From Haemaphysalis longicornis (taxonomy: Eukaryota > Arthropoda > Arachnida > Ixodida > Ixodidae), in NCBI GenBank assembly GCA_013339765.2, contig CM023456.1:87556797-87620796 (forward strand): DNA of 64,000 nt. The letters run 5' to 3'. Under the pieces are notes generated by a model. That model ran no database searches. It worked only from the letters and a program-made list of their open reading frames with translations, and was not told where the DNA came from. A program made the translations under genes and the position numbers. Below, piece after piece: positions 50,750-61,689 of this stretch (its first letter is position 1; every line of letters begins with the position of its first letter).

Positions 50750-51110
50750 TACTGTGGCGGTCCCGCTCCCGGGGTTCTCCGTGCCGAACCTCTTTGTGGA
50801 CGATATCCGCGGCTCGGTCAGACGCCGCTTGCTGACGACGGCTCAAATTCTCCAGCTTCCGCGCCACGCTCAGGGAAGACGGCCCGGTCTGGCTGCCATT
50901 CATGGCGAAGCTGCATGCATGCGACGATCGGCACGAACCAGTTGCCGAAACCACATGCTCTATATTAGCAGTGGCAGCGGCAGCGGCGACCGCGGCTGTC
51001 GGCAGAGCTCGGTCGACCGAGTCAGGCGATGCGTTGCCCCGGATAGGGCGCAGCTGCAGTCGAGTGAAAGTTAAAGTTACCGCGACGGCGAAACCGCTCG
51101 ACCAGATTAG
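50750..51110. other. CpG-rich patch, unassigned
   Basis: The base composition is clearly more GC- and CpG-rich than the surroundings, with GCAGTGGCAGCGGCAGCGGC at 50968-50987. All of frames 50754-51074 (plus, 106 codons) and 50706-50954 (minus, 82 codons) are open, but neither matches a family. Possible readings are an old GC-rich transposon fragment, an exon or a promoter. Confidence 0.35.
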
Positions 51111-52559
51111 TAAAGCTTTGTTTTAAAATCTCGGTGGCTCCAGAGGCCCGTTTGCTAGGGCTGGACCTTTCGCGGCAAACACTGGCACGCACTTGCCGTG
51201 AAGGTGGTGATGCGCCTGTCTGACGGCCTCACTGGCTGCTGATATCGCATGCGTAATGCCAAAATTGGCCGTGGCGTCTCACGAGGCAACGGCCGCAGGT
51301 GCGCCATGGGATTGACATTCACATTGAAAGTGCAATGGCACCACCTTACGGCTAGCTTTACGGTTTCGGGCTTAAGGCTGTCTGTCATCCCGTACCCGCA
51401 GTTTCACGTGCAAACAGCTCGACGTTGCTTGACACATTGCTGAGCTCAACAATATGGATACCTGACATTAGTCTGGACGTGCAGCGAGTAATATTCGCCG
51501 CATACATACGCAAGTGCGTGTACTGGCTAGGGAATATGACAGCTGCTGTCACAAGCACACATTTGGTTCACCAAAACAACTTGCTTCGATGCAGCACACC
51601 CAATCACATATCTGTTCTCCGAGATAACAGACGTGAGGATTTTACGTGCCCACTTCCATTATTTTACTCTCATAACGTCTCTTGAGCAATTGCAAGTAGT
51701 ACAAATTCTGTTCGGCACAGCAAGAGGACATAGAAACTTATCTCGCCAAGGCAAACGTAGTCTCAATAAAATGGCCCTTCATGCTTCCATAGTCCATTGC
51801 GAAGTTTGCACTATGTGATCCACTATGTTTCACGGCAGAAATTCCGAGTTTATATATGACAATAACTAGTGCAGCTGCGGTATTACTATGGCATCACCTG
51901 AATCCCGTGTCCGTATGATCTTTGGGAATCAGTCGCTTACCAGACATAGGTTACGGCCGTAAAGTTACCGGTGGGAGTCATAGACAAACGACTTTCATCA
52001 TAATAATCATTAAGCCCTAGTAAGCTCCACAGCATGACCAAGGCGCCTCTCCCATTGACCTCAAACCGCTCCTTTCCGTCGCTGCTTGAGTGCATTCTTT
52101 TACTTGCAATTTCCTTATTTCCTCCCTCCATCGGCTTCCTCGCCTTCCCCGTCTGCTAGACCCGTCTGTCGTTTTCCACTCTGTTACCCAGGTAGTTCAC
52201 TGGTTATCGATTCGCCTGACTGCGGGGGCAGCCCAAGTCAATTTCTCTTTTTTTTACGTCGGCAGCCCAAGTCGATTTCTTTTCTTTTACTTGAACTATG
52301 ATATAATCCGCTCGCATTTTGTCTGATGCAGGAAGCCCGCTTTCTGTCCCTAAGTGTTACTGCGGTATTTTTTTAAATTGCCCGTTGACACGAATTAAGC
52401 TGCCTTTCTGGTTGTTTAGTAAAGCGCCCACTTTCCGCTCCATATGGCATCAGCGGAAGGGCGCACTGGTTGTGTACTCTTCTTTTGAGTGATTGAAGTA
52501 GCTTGCTTTTTATTATTTGTGAGTGTTTGCTGAAAGAACCCTAGCTCATACTGATTCTG
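51111..52559. other. unclassified sequence
   Basis: Frames near 51425-51685 are open but unrecognised. The part from about 52240 on may contain the decayed C-terminal end of the antisense RTE element that starts downstream. Confidence 0.35.
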
Positions 52560-53520
52560 TGGCCCATTTCTCTCTCGTGATTGTGGTCAGCGCTGACAAC
52601 AGGTTTGAGATGGATATACTCTTCTATTTCTTCGGTCGTATCGCTATATAAGCTGATGAGAACTCTTTAGGCATGTTTGTTCATCATAACTCGAGATTTA
52701 GTTATGTTTAGATTTAGTCCCACGACCATGCTTTCTGATTGTAGTTCCTCAAGCATTTTCTGAAGCCTTCCGCGGACTCACTGAGCTAGACTACGTCGTC
52801 TGCCATCCTCAAACAATACAAGAATTATCCATTGTTTCGGAATCCTTTTTTCCCCTTTCACGCCTCCTGAATACATCCTCCAGGAAAGATGTCACTGTTT
52901 TTGGAGAGAAGGAATCTCACTTTCGTACGTCCTTTTGGATCGAGAATTTGTCGCTTTGTTTGTGAAGAATTATCCTGCCCATTCATCCTTTTATATGACG
53001 TCTGGAAATGTTATGCAGGTATCCATATTCCCCAAACGCTTAATGCTTGCAGCGGTGCAGCCTTGTGTACTGAATTGGACGCTCTTTCATAAACCATAAA
53101 TGCCATGTAAAGATTAGTATACTCCGCAGATTTTCTATTACTCGATTCACGACATGGATGTGATTCATTGATGACTGTCTTTTCGTAACTCCACCATGCT
53201 CTCTTGGTTGTTGGGAATCTAGACTGTTAGTTAAGCGCATTACTTTTACTTTGGTGAACAGCTTGTATACAACTGAGAGTAGGGTGATGGGCCCGTAATT
53301 CTTTGTTAAATTCGTTTTTTGTAACGAGAATTATGTTGTAGTTTTTCCATGCCGTAGGCATTTTTAAAGTCTTCACGCATTATGAAAATAGTGCAGGTAG
53401 CTTTACGAGAGCAATATCTCGTGTCTCGTTTAAAGGATCCACGGTTATGGCGTCGTCACCTGCAGCTTTTCCTCTTTTTATGCTCTCAAGAGCATTTCAT
53501 ACTTTCTGTTTAGTTATAGT
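52560..53520 (-). pseudogene. RTE-type LINE reverse transcriptase relic (antisense)
   Basis: Read on the minus strand, it starts with KRGKAAGDDAITVDPL (plus 53435-53475), the RTE GKA-G-DGI block. A W-KNYNIILV segment (usually WKNA-IILI-KKGD) and an H-PTLSCIQAVHQS segment follow. The frame 53040-53240 then carries LDSQQPREHGGVTKRQSSMN followed by HIHVVNRVIE, matching Q-REQAGFR-G-STMDHIHVLNQ-IE. Further on are FTWHLWFMK (normally the catalytic F-D--KAFD, destroyed here), IILHKQSDKFSIQKDVRKRD (normally KGVRQGD), and RMADDVV (ADD at plus 52797-52805, normally FADDIVL) followed by LSESAEGFRKCL. Many frameshifts and stops; inactive. It may be related to the endonuclease fragment at 17 kb. Confidence 0.85.
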
Positions 53521-53550
53521 GCAATATCGCAGGCTAGCTTTCACGCAAAC

Positions 53551-54073
53551 TACCGTATTTTTTCGATTCCAAGTACCCCCACATTATAAGAACCCTCCCC
53601 TACTTTCGGGAAAAAAATTCCAAGAAAGTTGCCATGCGAATCTAAGCACCCCCTTTTCTATGTAACCTTCGCAAGGCGGATTTCAGACGGGTGTAAGCGG
53701 GCCAGTGTTGAGGTTGTGGCCAAGTCAATTATGACGTTTTCAATTGCAAACCACTTCAACAAAGCAGAAGGCGAGCTACTGGAGAATAGTGAGAGCAGCT
53801 GCCTAAGCGGCACACCAGCCTCTAATGGTAGTGAGGTTGACGGTATCATACGAAACAGTGGGTTCGCTGTCTGCACATATTGTTCTGTTGAATGTTTGAA
53901 AAATGCAACATCAATATTTCCGCCCGGCTCATCGAGATACGGCCGTAAAATAACGTTGCGGTGACCGGGGGGGGGGGGGGGTGTAATTTATGCTTTTAGA
54001 ATCTAAGTACCCCCTAAATTTGTGCATTGCAATCGTGAAAACTACGTGTGCTTACAATCAAGCAAATACGGTA
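53551..54073. mobile_element. 523-bp TA-flanked terminal-inverted-repeat element (Tc1/mariner-pogo-like MITE)
   Basis: TACCGTATTT (53551-53560) and AAATACGGTA (54064-54073) are perfect inverted repeats that begin and end with TA, the target duplicated by Tc1/mariner/pogo transposases. Similarity continues inward (TTTTCGATTCCAAG against GCTTGATTGTAAGC on the opposite strand). Inside, three direct copies of GA-TC-AAG-ACCCCC occur, at about 53564, 53638 and 53999. A 111-codon frame (53629-53964) is open but shows no transposase motif. The element is likely non-autonomous. The superfamily is inferred from the TA ends only. Confidence 0.7.
53967..53981. repeat. poly(G) run, 15 bp (inside the TIR element)
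   Basis: Fifteen G bases. This run lies just after the internal frame of the inverted-repeat element. Confidence 0.95.
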
Positions 54074-54185
54074 GTTTCCCACTGGCTTACGTCGCGGGCG
54101 TCAAACCTGGTCTAGAATCGTTCTGCCACTTTTATGATCTCGTTCATGGCTTGCTAATGTTACCCTGCTCATCTCTGAGTTCGCA

Positions 54186-54254
54186 TATTCTATTGTTGCC
54201 GATAGCTGGTAACAACAGAATGATAGCTGAAACAACAGAATGCAACAACAGAAT
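54186..54254. repeat. short tandem and inverted repeat cluster
   Basis: GATAGCTG-(T)AACAACAGAAT is repeated twice, followed by GCAACAACAGAAT. The block is also mirrored by ATTCTATTGTTGCC (54187-54200), giving a hairpin with GGTAACAACAGAAT. Confidence 0.75.
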
Positions 54255-57054
54255 AGTTATTTTCAGAATCTTGTTATTGGCTGTGTTTCCTCGACAAGTG
54301 CCATATTTTATGAACGAATGTGAGCGACATTGCGGTGGGCATTTTGCCCCAAGAGCACGCACGCACAGCTGATGAGTAACAGGGAGGTAGAATACTAAAG
54401 AAGCACAACCTATATTCATGTCTCTGCAATGCGCCCCATGTCCGCGTAACAAGCTCGACGAACGGGACTGAGACTTGCTCAAAGAAACTTAATCGATAAT
54501 AATGCTGAGCCATGCATACACAAATATTTGCGCTTTGTTTCTCACATACGCTACGTCCAATCATCCCGCAAAAGACAAAAATTAAAGCCATGCATTTTCA
54601 CTCCTTTTTGTAAGAACTTTTGAGCCCCTGAACGCCTTCATTGGTTTAGGACGTTTGTTTCGCTGGTGTAAGCGTAAAATTATGTTATGGCCGAGTTTGT
54701 TCCATGAGCAATCTCAAGCTATGTAATGAAAGCCGCTACTTTTACAAGGATATTTCTGCGGAACAAATATCCACTTTTTGAGCTCTATGATGCTCATTTT
54801 AGCCTCATTATGCTGTTGAAATAAATGCAAATTAGGTAAAACATCACTGTAAATGGGGATGCCATATTTAGTTTTCTTGCGCACAGATCCAGCACCATGC
54901 ATATTGGAAAGCACTTGTGTACAGTGCATGGAGGTTGAAAATAAAAGTAAAAGTTAACTGGTACTGGATATTAGATCTAGGTGGTCACCACCAGGTCAAC
55001 CACATTATCAACAGAATAACTTTATTGAGATGCTAAGCACTGTAAAAAAGTTGGCGGCAGGGACAGGAGGGAAGATTGGTTGAGCAAAAAAAAAGTTTAA
55101 ATTATTTTAGCAGCTGTTAGAAGTACTGGAAGAGTTTCGAGTTTTTTCAGCACGTGGATCGGGTAATCATTATTATTGGTAGAATCAACTTTCAATTTTA
55201 GGCAGTACCTTGTAGTACAAGTTTAAGAAATAGTTAAAGAGTGCTCACTACCACATTGCTTTAAAATGTAATACAAACGCTTCAATTTATTCCTCGCAAT
55301 GTCTGTGACCTAGTTCAATCCAGGGACCTGATTTTTCAGTACAAGGTATAAGCGAAACTGCGTCTGGAACACTAAACGATGTAGACTACACCACAGCTGT
55401 GCATCAACAACCTTTATTCAGAGGTACTACGAGAAATTAAAAAAAAACTTAAGAAGGTACAGTTGAAGAACTATGCATAGAACACTCAATCTATCTCCAA
55501 CGCCCCCCCAAAAGAAAGGTTCGCTAATTCAGAAAAAAGGCTTAGCACGAAGAAAGATATGTTCGCCGAGTAAAAACAAGCAAGAAGCGGGGGTTAAAGG
55601 CTCCACCTTTGTCATCCCCTTAATCTCCGTGTCGCCGGCCGTTGCGCTAAAGCAGAAAGACAACCAGTGAAACGAGGCCCGCCATTGCTGATCCTTGGGA
55701 TTTGTTTAGAATCCACACTTACGCTGCCATTTTTCGAGGGTATCCTTTTTCATCTGGCCCAAAAAGACATGAGCGAAAAGAGATTACGAGGCAGCGAGTT
55801 TGAAAAGAAGAACGAAAAATTAACAGTTGGACAACACAAGCTAAATTAGTTCTGCTAAGAGGGAAACAACGAGAACGCAAATATTGCTGCGCTCATCACC
55901 ATTGTTTCTCGCCGTGCTGTAGAGCAAGTCTTTAAGAAGGGACTTCGGCAAAAAAATATGAGTACGCGGATTTGGTAACAAAGCAGATATTGTCGAGGCG
56001 GCATGAACTTCTGTTCGCGCATTTTTATTTGGTAATGACGAAAGGTTTTTTTGCCCCACAGTCCAAAATTTGCCTTGAAAGTGGTGGTGTTATGACCTCA
56101 CTACTGAAAGTAGGTACGGATACTAGGTGCGTTTTGGTAAGGTATTGAGACCAAAATTTCTGATCAATATTACCCCGCAAGTTTGTGCGGTACGAAGGTC
56201 AAGTTTAAGTTAACAATTAGTGATGTGTTCGGGATTTGCGTATTTAACCTTTGTTCTCTGGTTCTTTAATGCTCCCAGCTCCTCTTGCGCTGCCTAGACC
56301 ATCGCCGGGATTGATAACATCAGCCCTAGCGAAGGAAAAATCTTCGCTAAACTCATTTGAGCTATGTCTGCGGCTATCATTGACATAATGTTTTAAATTC
56401 CGCGTATATTTTAACTGGAACTTTAGTCCCAACTGGCACTTTATTTTAACTGGTTAAATTGTCGAAACAGAGAAATGTAATTGCTTGATTAGAAAGAAAG
56501 AGATAAGGCGGCGTGCGGCCATGCACGGACGTACGCTTTCAGATAGCATCATAACACGGGAATGAAATTATCTCCCTGCATAGTAATATACTTCATTTTA
56601 CACTAACAAACTGAATCGGAAAAGGTTGGAGCGACTTCACATTGCCGCAAGGAATGAGCGAGAAGCAGGCCTTAAAGTTCCTTGGCACTTGTTGTAAGAT
56701 CCTAGCTAATATTTTTAGTCTTTGGCAAAATTGCTTTTTCTCAGCGGGATCACAACGGTATATTCGACATAGATAGCCAGTGAAAGGCCCAACTCGGCCT
56801 TTGAAAGACATAAGAAAATGCGGCAGGTGTAACAAAGGCAGACAGGCGAGGTAAGAAATGTACCCAGTGCATTCTCCATGCAGAAGGAATGAGAAAAAAA
56901 AAGCAAATACCAGAATTTCTGCACAAGTGGGTGATCGAAGTCTCCAAGATTGTGGAAGCTTCTCGATGTATCACTTAGTAGTAGATGGATGGCTCATAAA
57001 AAAGGGATAGAAGACCTTCTGCATTTGGTTCTTGGAGTGATTCGGCGCTGTCGT
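54255..57054. other. unclassified sequence
   Basis: Nothing recognisable. Frames up to 105 codons on the minus strand (54274-54591) lack domains. Confidence 0.4.
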
Positions 57055-57190
57055 TTCTAACTCAGGCAGTGGAGCAATGGGTTATTTCTCGAAAGTGTAA
57101 TGCCCCAGAGATTGACCCTCTCACTCCAAATTTTACTACACCTGAAAGAGAACTACTGGGGTGTATACAATATTACAGAAAAAATGCAAT
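57055..57190 (+). repeat. possible degenerate tRNA-derived SINE head
   Basis: GGCAGTGGAGCAATGGG is followed by TTATTTCTCGAAAGTGTAAT and CCCCAGAGATTGACCC. This has the order and spacing of a tRNA head with an anticodon-loop-like TCTCGAAAG and a mutated B-box. It is weak and could be chance. Confidence 0.25.
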
Positions 57191-58434
57191 ACACTCCCCT
57201 TAGTCAAGCATATACTGGCGTAATTTTGGTAGCTTTTATAAACTTTTTTACTAATCTTCCCACTAACTGACTTCCATAGCTACTGCCGCATCCTTTGCTA
57301 TTTATAAGCAAGTTAAGGATATGCGTGCGGGCGAGAAGGCAAAGCTGACATGAAGCGGAATACATTAGAAGACATCAGTTTTATTCTTAACGAGTTTTAC
57401 TAGGCAAATCATGTGGCGGGTCGCGTTGTTTGTTAAGCTAACCTTCCCATCAAGACCCCAGCCTGCCAGGTCTCAAAGTGATTGAAGTAGAGACGCTTAT
57501 GCAGTAAATTTAAATAATGTTTTAGCGCAAGCTTCGAGACCGTTCAGGAGTGTTTCAACCTGCTCAAAATTTTAAAAATGATTGCTTCGTTTTTCACGTT
57601 TTCTGATGGAACCATTCAAAACCAATGAGTGATAGAGCGCGACAACAAAAATTTGTTAGAGAGATGGTACTGTGATCGTCACAACGGCTGGTGCAACGTA
57701 TGTGGGAATAGCAATAGCACTAGAGGCCACAATATCTTGCTGAGTTTGCTGGCGTGGCCCCTCCTACGGCGATTTCACACACACTGTCACGTAGGGTGAG
57801 AGACGGAAGCTTACACACCGTGGTACAATCTTGTTGAGCATTATGTGAGAACTCCTGTCACCAACCAACCCTCTCTAAATCAGTTTCAAAGGCGTGTAAA
57901 TTTTTCACCACCCATTTGCTAAAAAATTATAGATATCTTCTTACTGGCACTTTTTGTTGATATCTTCACCTATCCAGAGGAGATCACGTTTCGTATTTGC
58001 ACTGCGAAACCAAACATATCCACCAAATTTCAAGCGCCACGGACAGTAGTGCAGGTTGGCATGGAACAGTCACATCTGTACTACCAGTGAGTGTGGCAGC
58101 ATGCCAAATTATTTATTAATTATTTTCAAGTTGCCTCCCTCCCAATCTTGTGTGTTGTTTTGCTGTGCAAATAAAATATTCAGTTTTTAGTCAGTGCTCA
58201 GCCTCTGCAGTCATTCCCGTCTGTCTTGTTTATTTGCTCTGCTTAAACATAAGGCCCCATCGTCTAGCCCTATTTGCATAGCTCGATTACTATATTTTAC
58301 TGCCTCCCTGTTTTAATTTCACTGTGTTTTCTTGCTTCCGAACAACGTTGTTAAGTTGTACTTTTTAATTTAGTACTAGGACTCACAATCTCTATCAGAC
58401 AACGAGGGGAACCAGGATCAAAGACTAACACCTC
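57191..58434. other. unclassified sequence
   Basis: AATAAAATATTCAGTTTTTA at about 58170 is a polyadenylation-like sequence preceded by T-rich DNA; it may be the 3' end of an unidentified repeat. Nothing else recognised. Confidence 0.35.
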
Positions 58435-58523
58435 TGTCACGGTTATCCGGGGAGGATTCGCTCTTCCCAGTGATAAACCCCGAAGAGCGACATGTGGCTT
58501 AGGTTAGGGTATTGTCACGGTAA
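58435..58523. repeat. 78-bp-spaced direct repeat with internal dyad
   Basis: TGTCACGGTTA (58435-58445) and TGTCACGGTAA (58513-58523) flank a segment with a perfect inverted repeat CGCTCTTC (58459-58466) / GAAGAGCG (58482-58489). It may be a fragment of an LTR or other mobile element edge; not identified. Confidence 0.45.
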
Positions 58524-59789
58524 ACCAAGCACGTTTGCTTGTATGGCTGGGTGCACAGGAAGTTAGAGCTGCTGACGGGCTTGACGGGTATTGCAGGATA
58601 GAGGCAATCCACGGATATTTACACTGTTGTGATTTATGGCTTGTGCTCTACGGCAAAGTCTGTCGTGGACAAGCAATCACATACACATTTCATAAGGGTA
58701 CATATGATATCAACGAATAAAGTAAACTAGCAAAGAGCGGATAGAAATGGCATGAGTGGAGAGTCGGGACATGTGCACAAACAAAGACAACAATCCTCTA
58801 CTTACGCTTCCTCAAGCGGACTTCTGTTTATTGTAGTAGAATACGGATGGGCTTAAAATTGATATATTTGACCGAGAAATAAAAGGAGAAAGAATCGCAA
58901 GGATAGTGTTCTTTTGTATTATAGGCTATGAGCATAGGGGCACCACAGAAACGAGACAGACATTCAAAAAGTGCAAACATCTAGACTGAATACAGGTGTC
59001 GTGCTGCTTGCCACACCAATGCAGGATATGGGTTAACAGTTTGGTTGACCTATACATTTTTGCCCCGGTGGTGTACGAAAGTGAGATACAAACAAAGTTA
59101 CCGAGAATGAGGAACTTTTACATTGAAGCGCGGATACAACCATACATGTGAGCTACTCTCGGAGTCTGTATCGTGGTGGCTTTGGAGTCGAGTACCAAAC
59201 TTTAGGCGAGGGGCGAACGATAATGACATTTTCTAATCACATAAATTTCCGCTTACGAGTGACTGCAAAGATCGGCAGACATAGAATCGTCTGAAAATCC
59301 CCAGAAAACGTCTGTGGTGTCGCAACAAGGAAATGACACATCCAATGTCCCACAGCCAAGAGTTAACCCGTGCAAATGCGCTTATGTTTTAGTTAGGCGA
59401 GTCTGTTTCCGAGCGGAGAATGCTAGGCTGCAAAGGCTCGTGTTTAAGGAGGCAAAATTAGGAGTGAGCGATCTACAGAAGGCGTTGAAGACCGGCAGAT
59501 TGATAATTCAGTAGTTCAATCCGTCTTAAACACCACGACACTAGTGTGCATGCTGAAGAGAGTTTGCTCGATAGTTGGGAAAATCTCGTCCTCCCCTCCC
59601 AAGTTAAATCCATAAATACGTATGCTGTAGAGAAATATTTTGAGCTCTTTGCACTCACTCACACGAAAAGGCTAGCATATCACTCTCTCGCTGGCCGCTG
59701 TGTTTTCTTGTACGAGACCTGGAAATAGATAGTGTCGGGTTTTCGTTTCTGTGGGACCCCTTGGATCTGTGCCGGGATTTTTATTGCTT
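58524..59789. other. unclassified sequence
   Basis: The frames 59314-59514 (66 codons, helix-like ARLQRLVFKEAKLG) and 59546-59728 (60 codons) lie just upstream of the LINE relic and could be decayed 5' sequence of it, but I cannot show homology. Confidence 0.35.
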
Positions 59790-60830
59790 GCCGGGAACAA
59801 CGACCCCACTGAATACTTGCCAATTTCGATTATTCCTGTTTTCTCGAAAGGTTCTGCGAAAATAGTTTAACGCGCCTAAACGATTTTGTTACCAAGCATG
59901 ACTTGTTAACGGAATGCCAGCACGGCTTCTGTCCAGGAAGGGGTACTGAAACGGCATTGTCAACATTAAAACAAAAGATAATAGAAAATATCGAATTCAA
60001 TGCGCTGACACTAGCCATAATTATGAATTATAGCAAGACTCTCGATTGCAACCGCCACTTGTTAATTAAAAACTTGATTCCCATGGTGTGCGTGGAGTAG
60101 CCCTCTCGATACTTCAGTCTTACCTTAGTGATGGAGAACAGTGTGTCGCTATAAGCGACAGTGTTTCCTCGTGTTTGTCCAACTGTACCGGCGTACCTCA
60201 AGTGAGCGTATTAGGACCGTTTCTTCTTATTAATGTGAATGACATTGTTGAAATGGACAAAAATATTACCCTTCTACGTTACGCCGAGGAAAGCCATGCT
60301 GGTTTCCGGCCTCGACGCTCATGACGTAACCATAAGAGCAGAAAACGTTCTTGAGAAGCTTTAGGAACGGTCCGACGGTCGATGGAACCGCTCTAACGAT
60401 TAACTAATGCGAGTAAGCCGAAGGCCATCTTGTTTCAAGCTAAAAATAGGCATGCGCACATCTATAATGATCTTAAATTGGACAGTGTGCCCATTGAAAT
60501 TGTCCACAGGCATAAAATTGTTGGGGTGACATCTCCTACTACCTTGTCGTTGCCGTATCATGTTGAATCTCTCAATGAGTTATTGGCAGCAGCAGTAGGT
60601 GCGTTATCGCAATCGCGTCTTTTTTCCAATAAAAGATAAATTAAAAATCTACCTTTCTTTATTCTATTTAACCTAGACTACTACATCCTTTTTGGGACAC
60701 CCCTACCATTCGAAACAAAACTTATACTTGGTAGAGAAAAAGGTTTCCTTCCATAGCCAATATGGTGTACTCACACCCAACCACTCACCTGTAATCTGAA
60801 ATAGGCTTTAATTTCAGGTTACTTCACTTT
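59790..60830 (+). pseudogene. LINE reverse transcriptase relic (CR1/Jockey group)
   Basis: The frames in order are PTEYLPISIIPVFSKGSAKI (usually NYRPISVLP-FSK--EK), LTECQHGFCPGRGTETAL (Q-GFR-GRSTETAL), and LAIIMNYSKTLDCNRHLLIK, where the F-DFSKAFD block has lost its first catalytic Asp. SILQSYLSDGEQCVAISDSVS follows, then CTGVPQVSVLGPFLL (GVPQGSVLGP). At 60280-60291 the YADD box has become YAEE. FQAKNRHAHIYNDLKLDSV and a HVESLNELLAAAVGALSQSR segment follow. Frame-shifted thumb remnants extend to about 60830 (LKIYLSLFY, then RNKTYT). With both catalytic sites changed plus frame breaks it is dead. It has no visible endonuclease and is 5'-truncated. It is a different family from the relic at 35 kb. 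Confidence 0.88.
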
Positions 60831-61689
60831 TAATTTTTTTCGAATAAAAATTTGCAAGGTTTCTTAAAACCTTTTACGAATTTAATAGTTCAATAGATCG
60901 ATCCGTGCATCCGCACCCCGGACGTGTGGCTTGGTACACGCCGCCACACTGAATCATCTTCTGCAATCTTTAACGCAGCCGAATGCCTTTCATTATCAAA
61001 AGCTTGAAATAGAAGGCATTCTCGGCTAACATGTTTACTAGAAGGTAGTTGCGCGATTATTTCACCCATAACTCGTGGTATCTGTTGCAACGTTTGCTGT
61101 ATAGTGCACCTTTTGTGGATGCTGGTATCTTTTCAATGTCAAAAGCATAACACGGCATCGACACAAGTGCGAAGATTTTCTTTTTTCTGCCAATTTTCTC
61201 TTGCCGTCGTATCGCACACTTGCATTTCCTATCCCAAAAGCACTTGTAATTTGTAAAAGTGTGTGAGGGGAAACGTGTTTTTTTCACAGACTCTTTCGAA
61301 AAAATGTGTTACTCTACTTGTAATTATGGTTTCACTGATATATGTACATCACTAGATCTCTTTTTCTAATTTGATCGAGCATCACTTTCGTGTCTCTGTT
61401 TCTTGATATGTCTCGCTCGCTGTACAGGCCCGCAGTCACACTAAATGACTTATGACCACTTTTTGCCTGGAGGACACCCAACAAATTTTGTTGGAAATAA
61501 AAACCACTTGACCACTTCACCTGGCTTCGTGTTGCTTTTCTTTCTGCTTGAATGATGGCATTGCGGTCATTCTCCACTAGCCGTGACATGTTCACTTCAG
61601 AACTTCAGAGGGGGTCTAATGCTTGCAGTCGTGTTGAGTGCCCTGTGGTGTCTGTAGGCCGCGACGCTTGTAGTAGAAGTTTGTAAGCG
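60831..61689. other. unclassified spacer between two convergent LINE relics
   Basis: Minus-strand frames at 61057-61287 and 61332-61595 are open but unrecognised. No continuation of the ORF1 relic could be read past the zinc-knuckle area. Confidence 0.35.
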
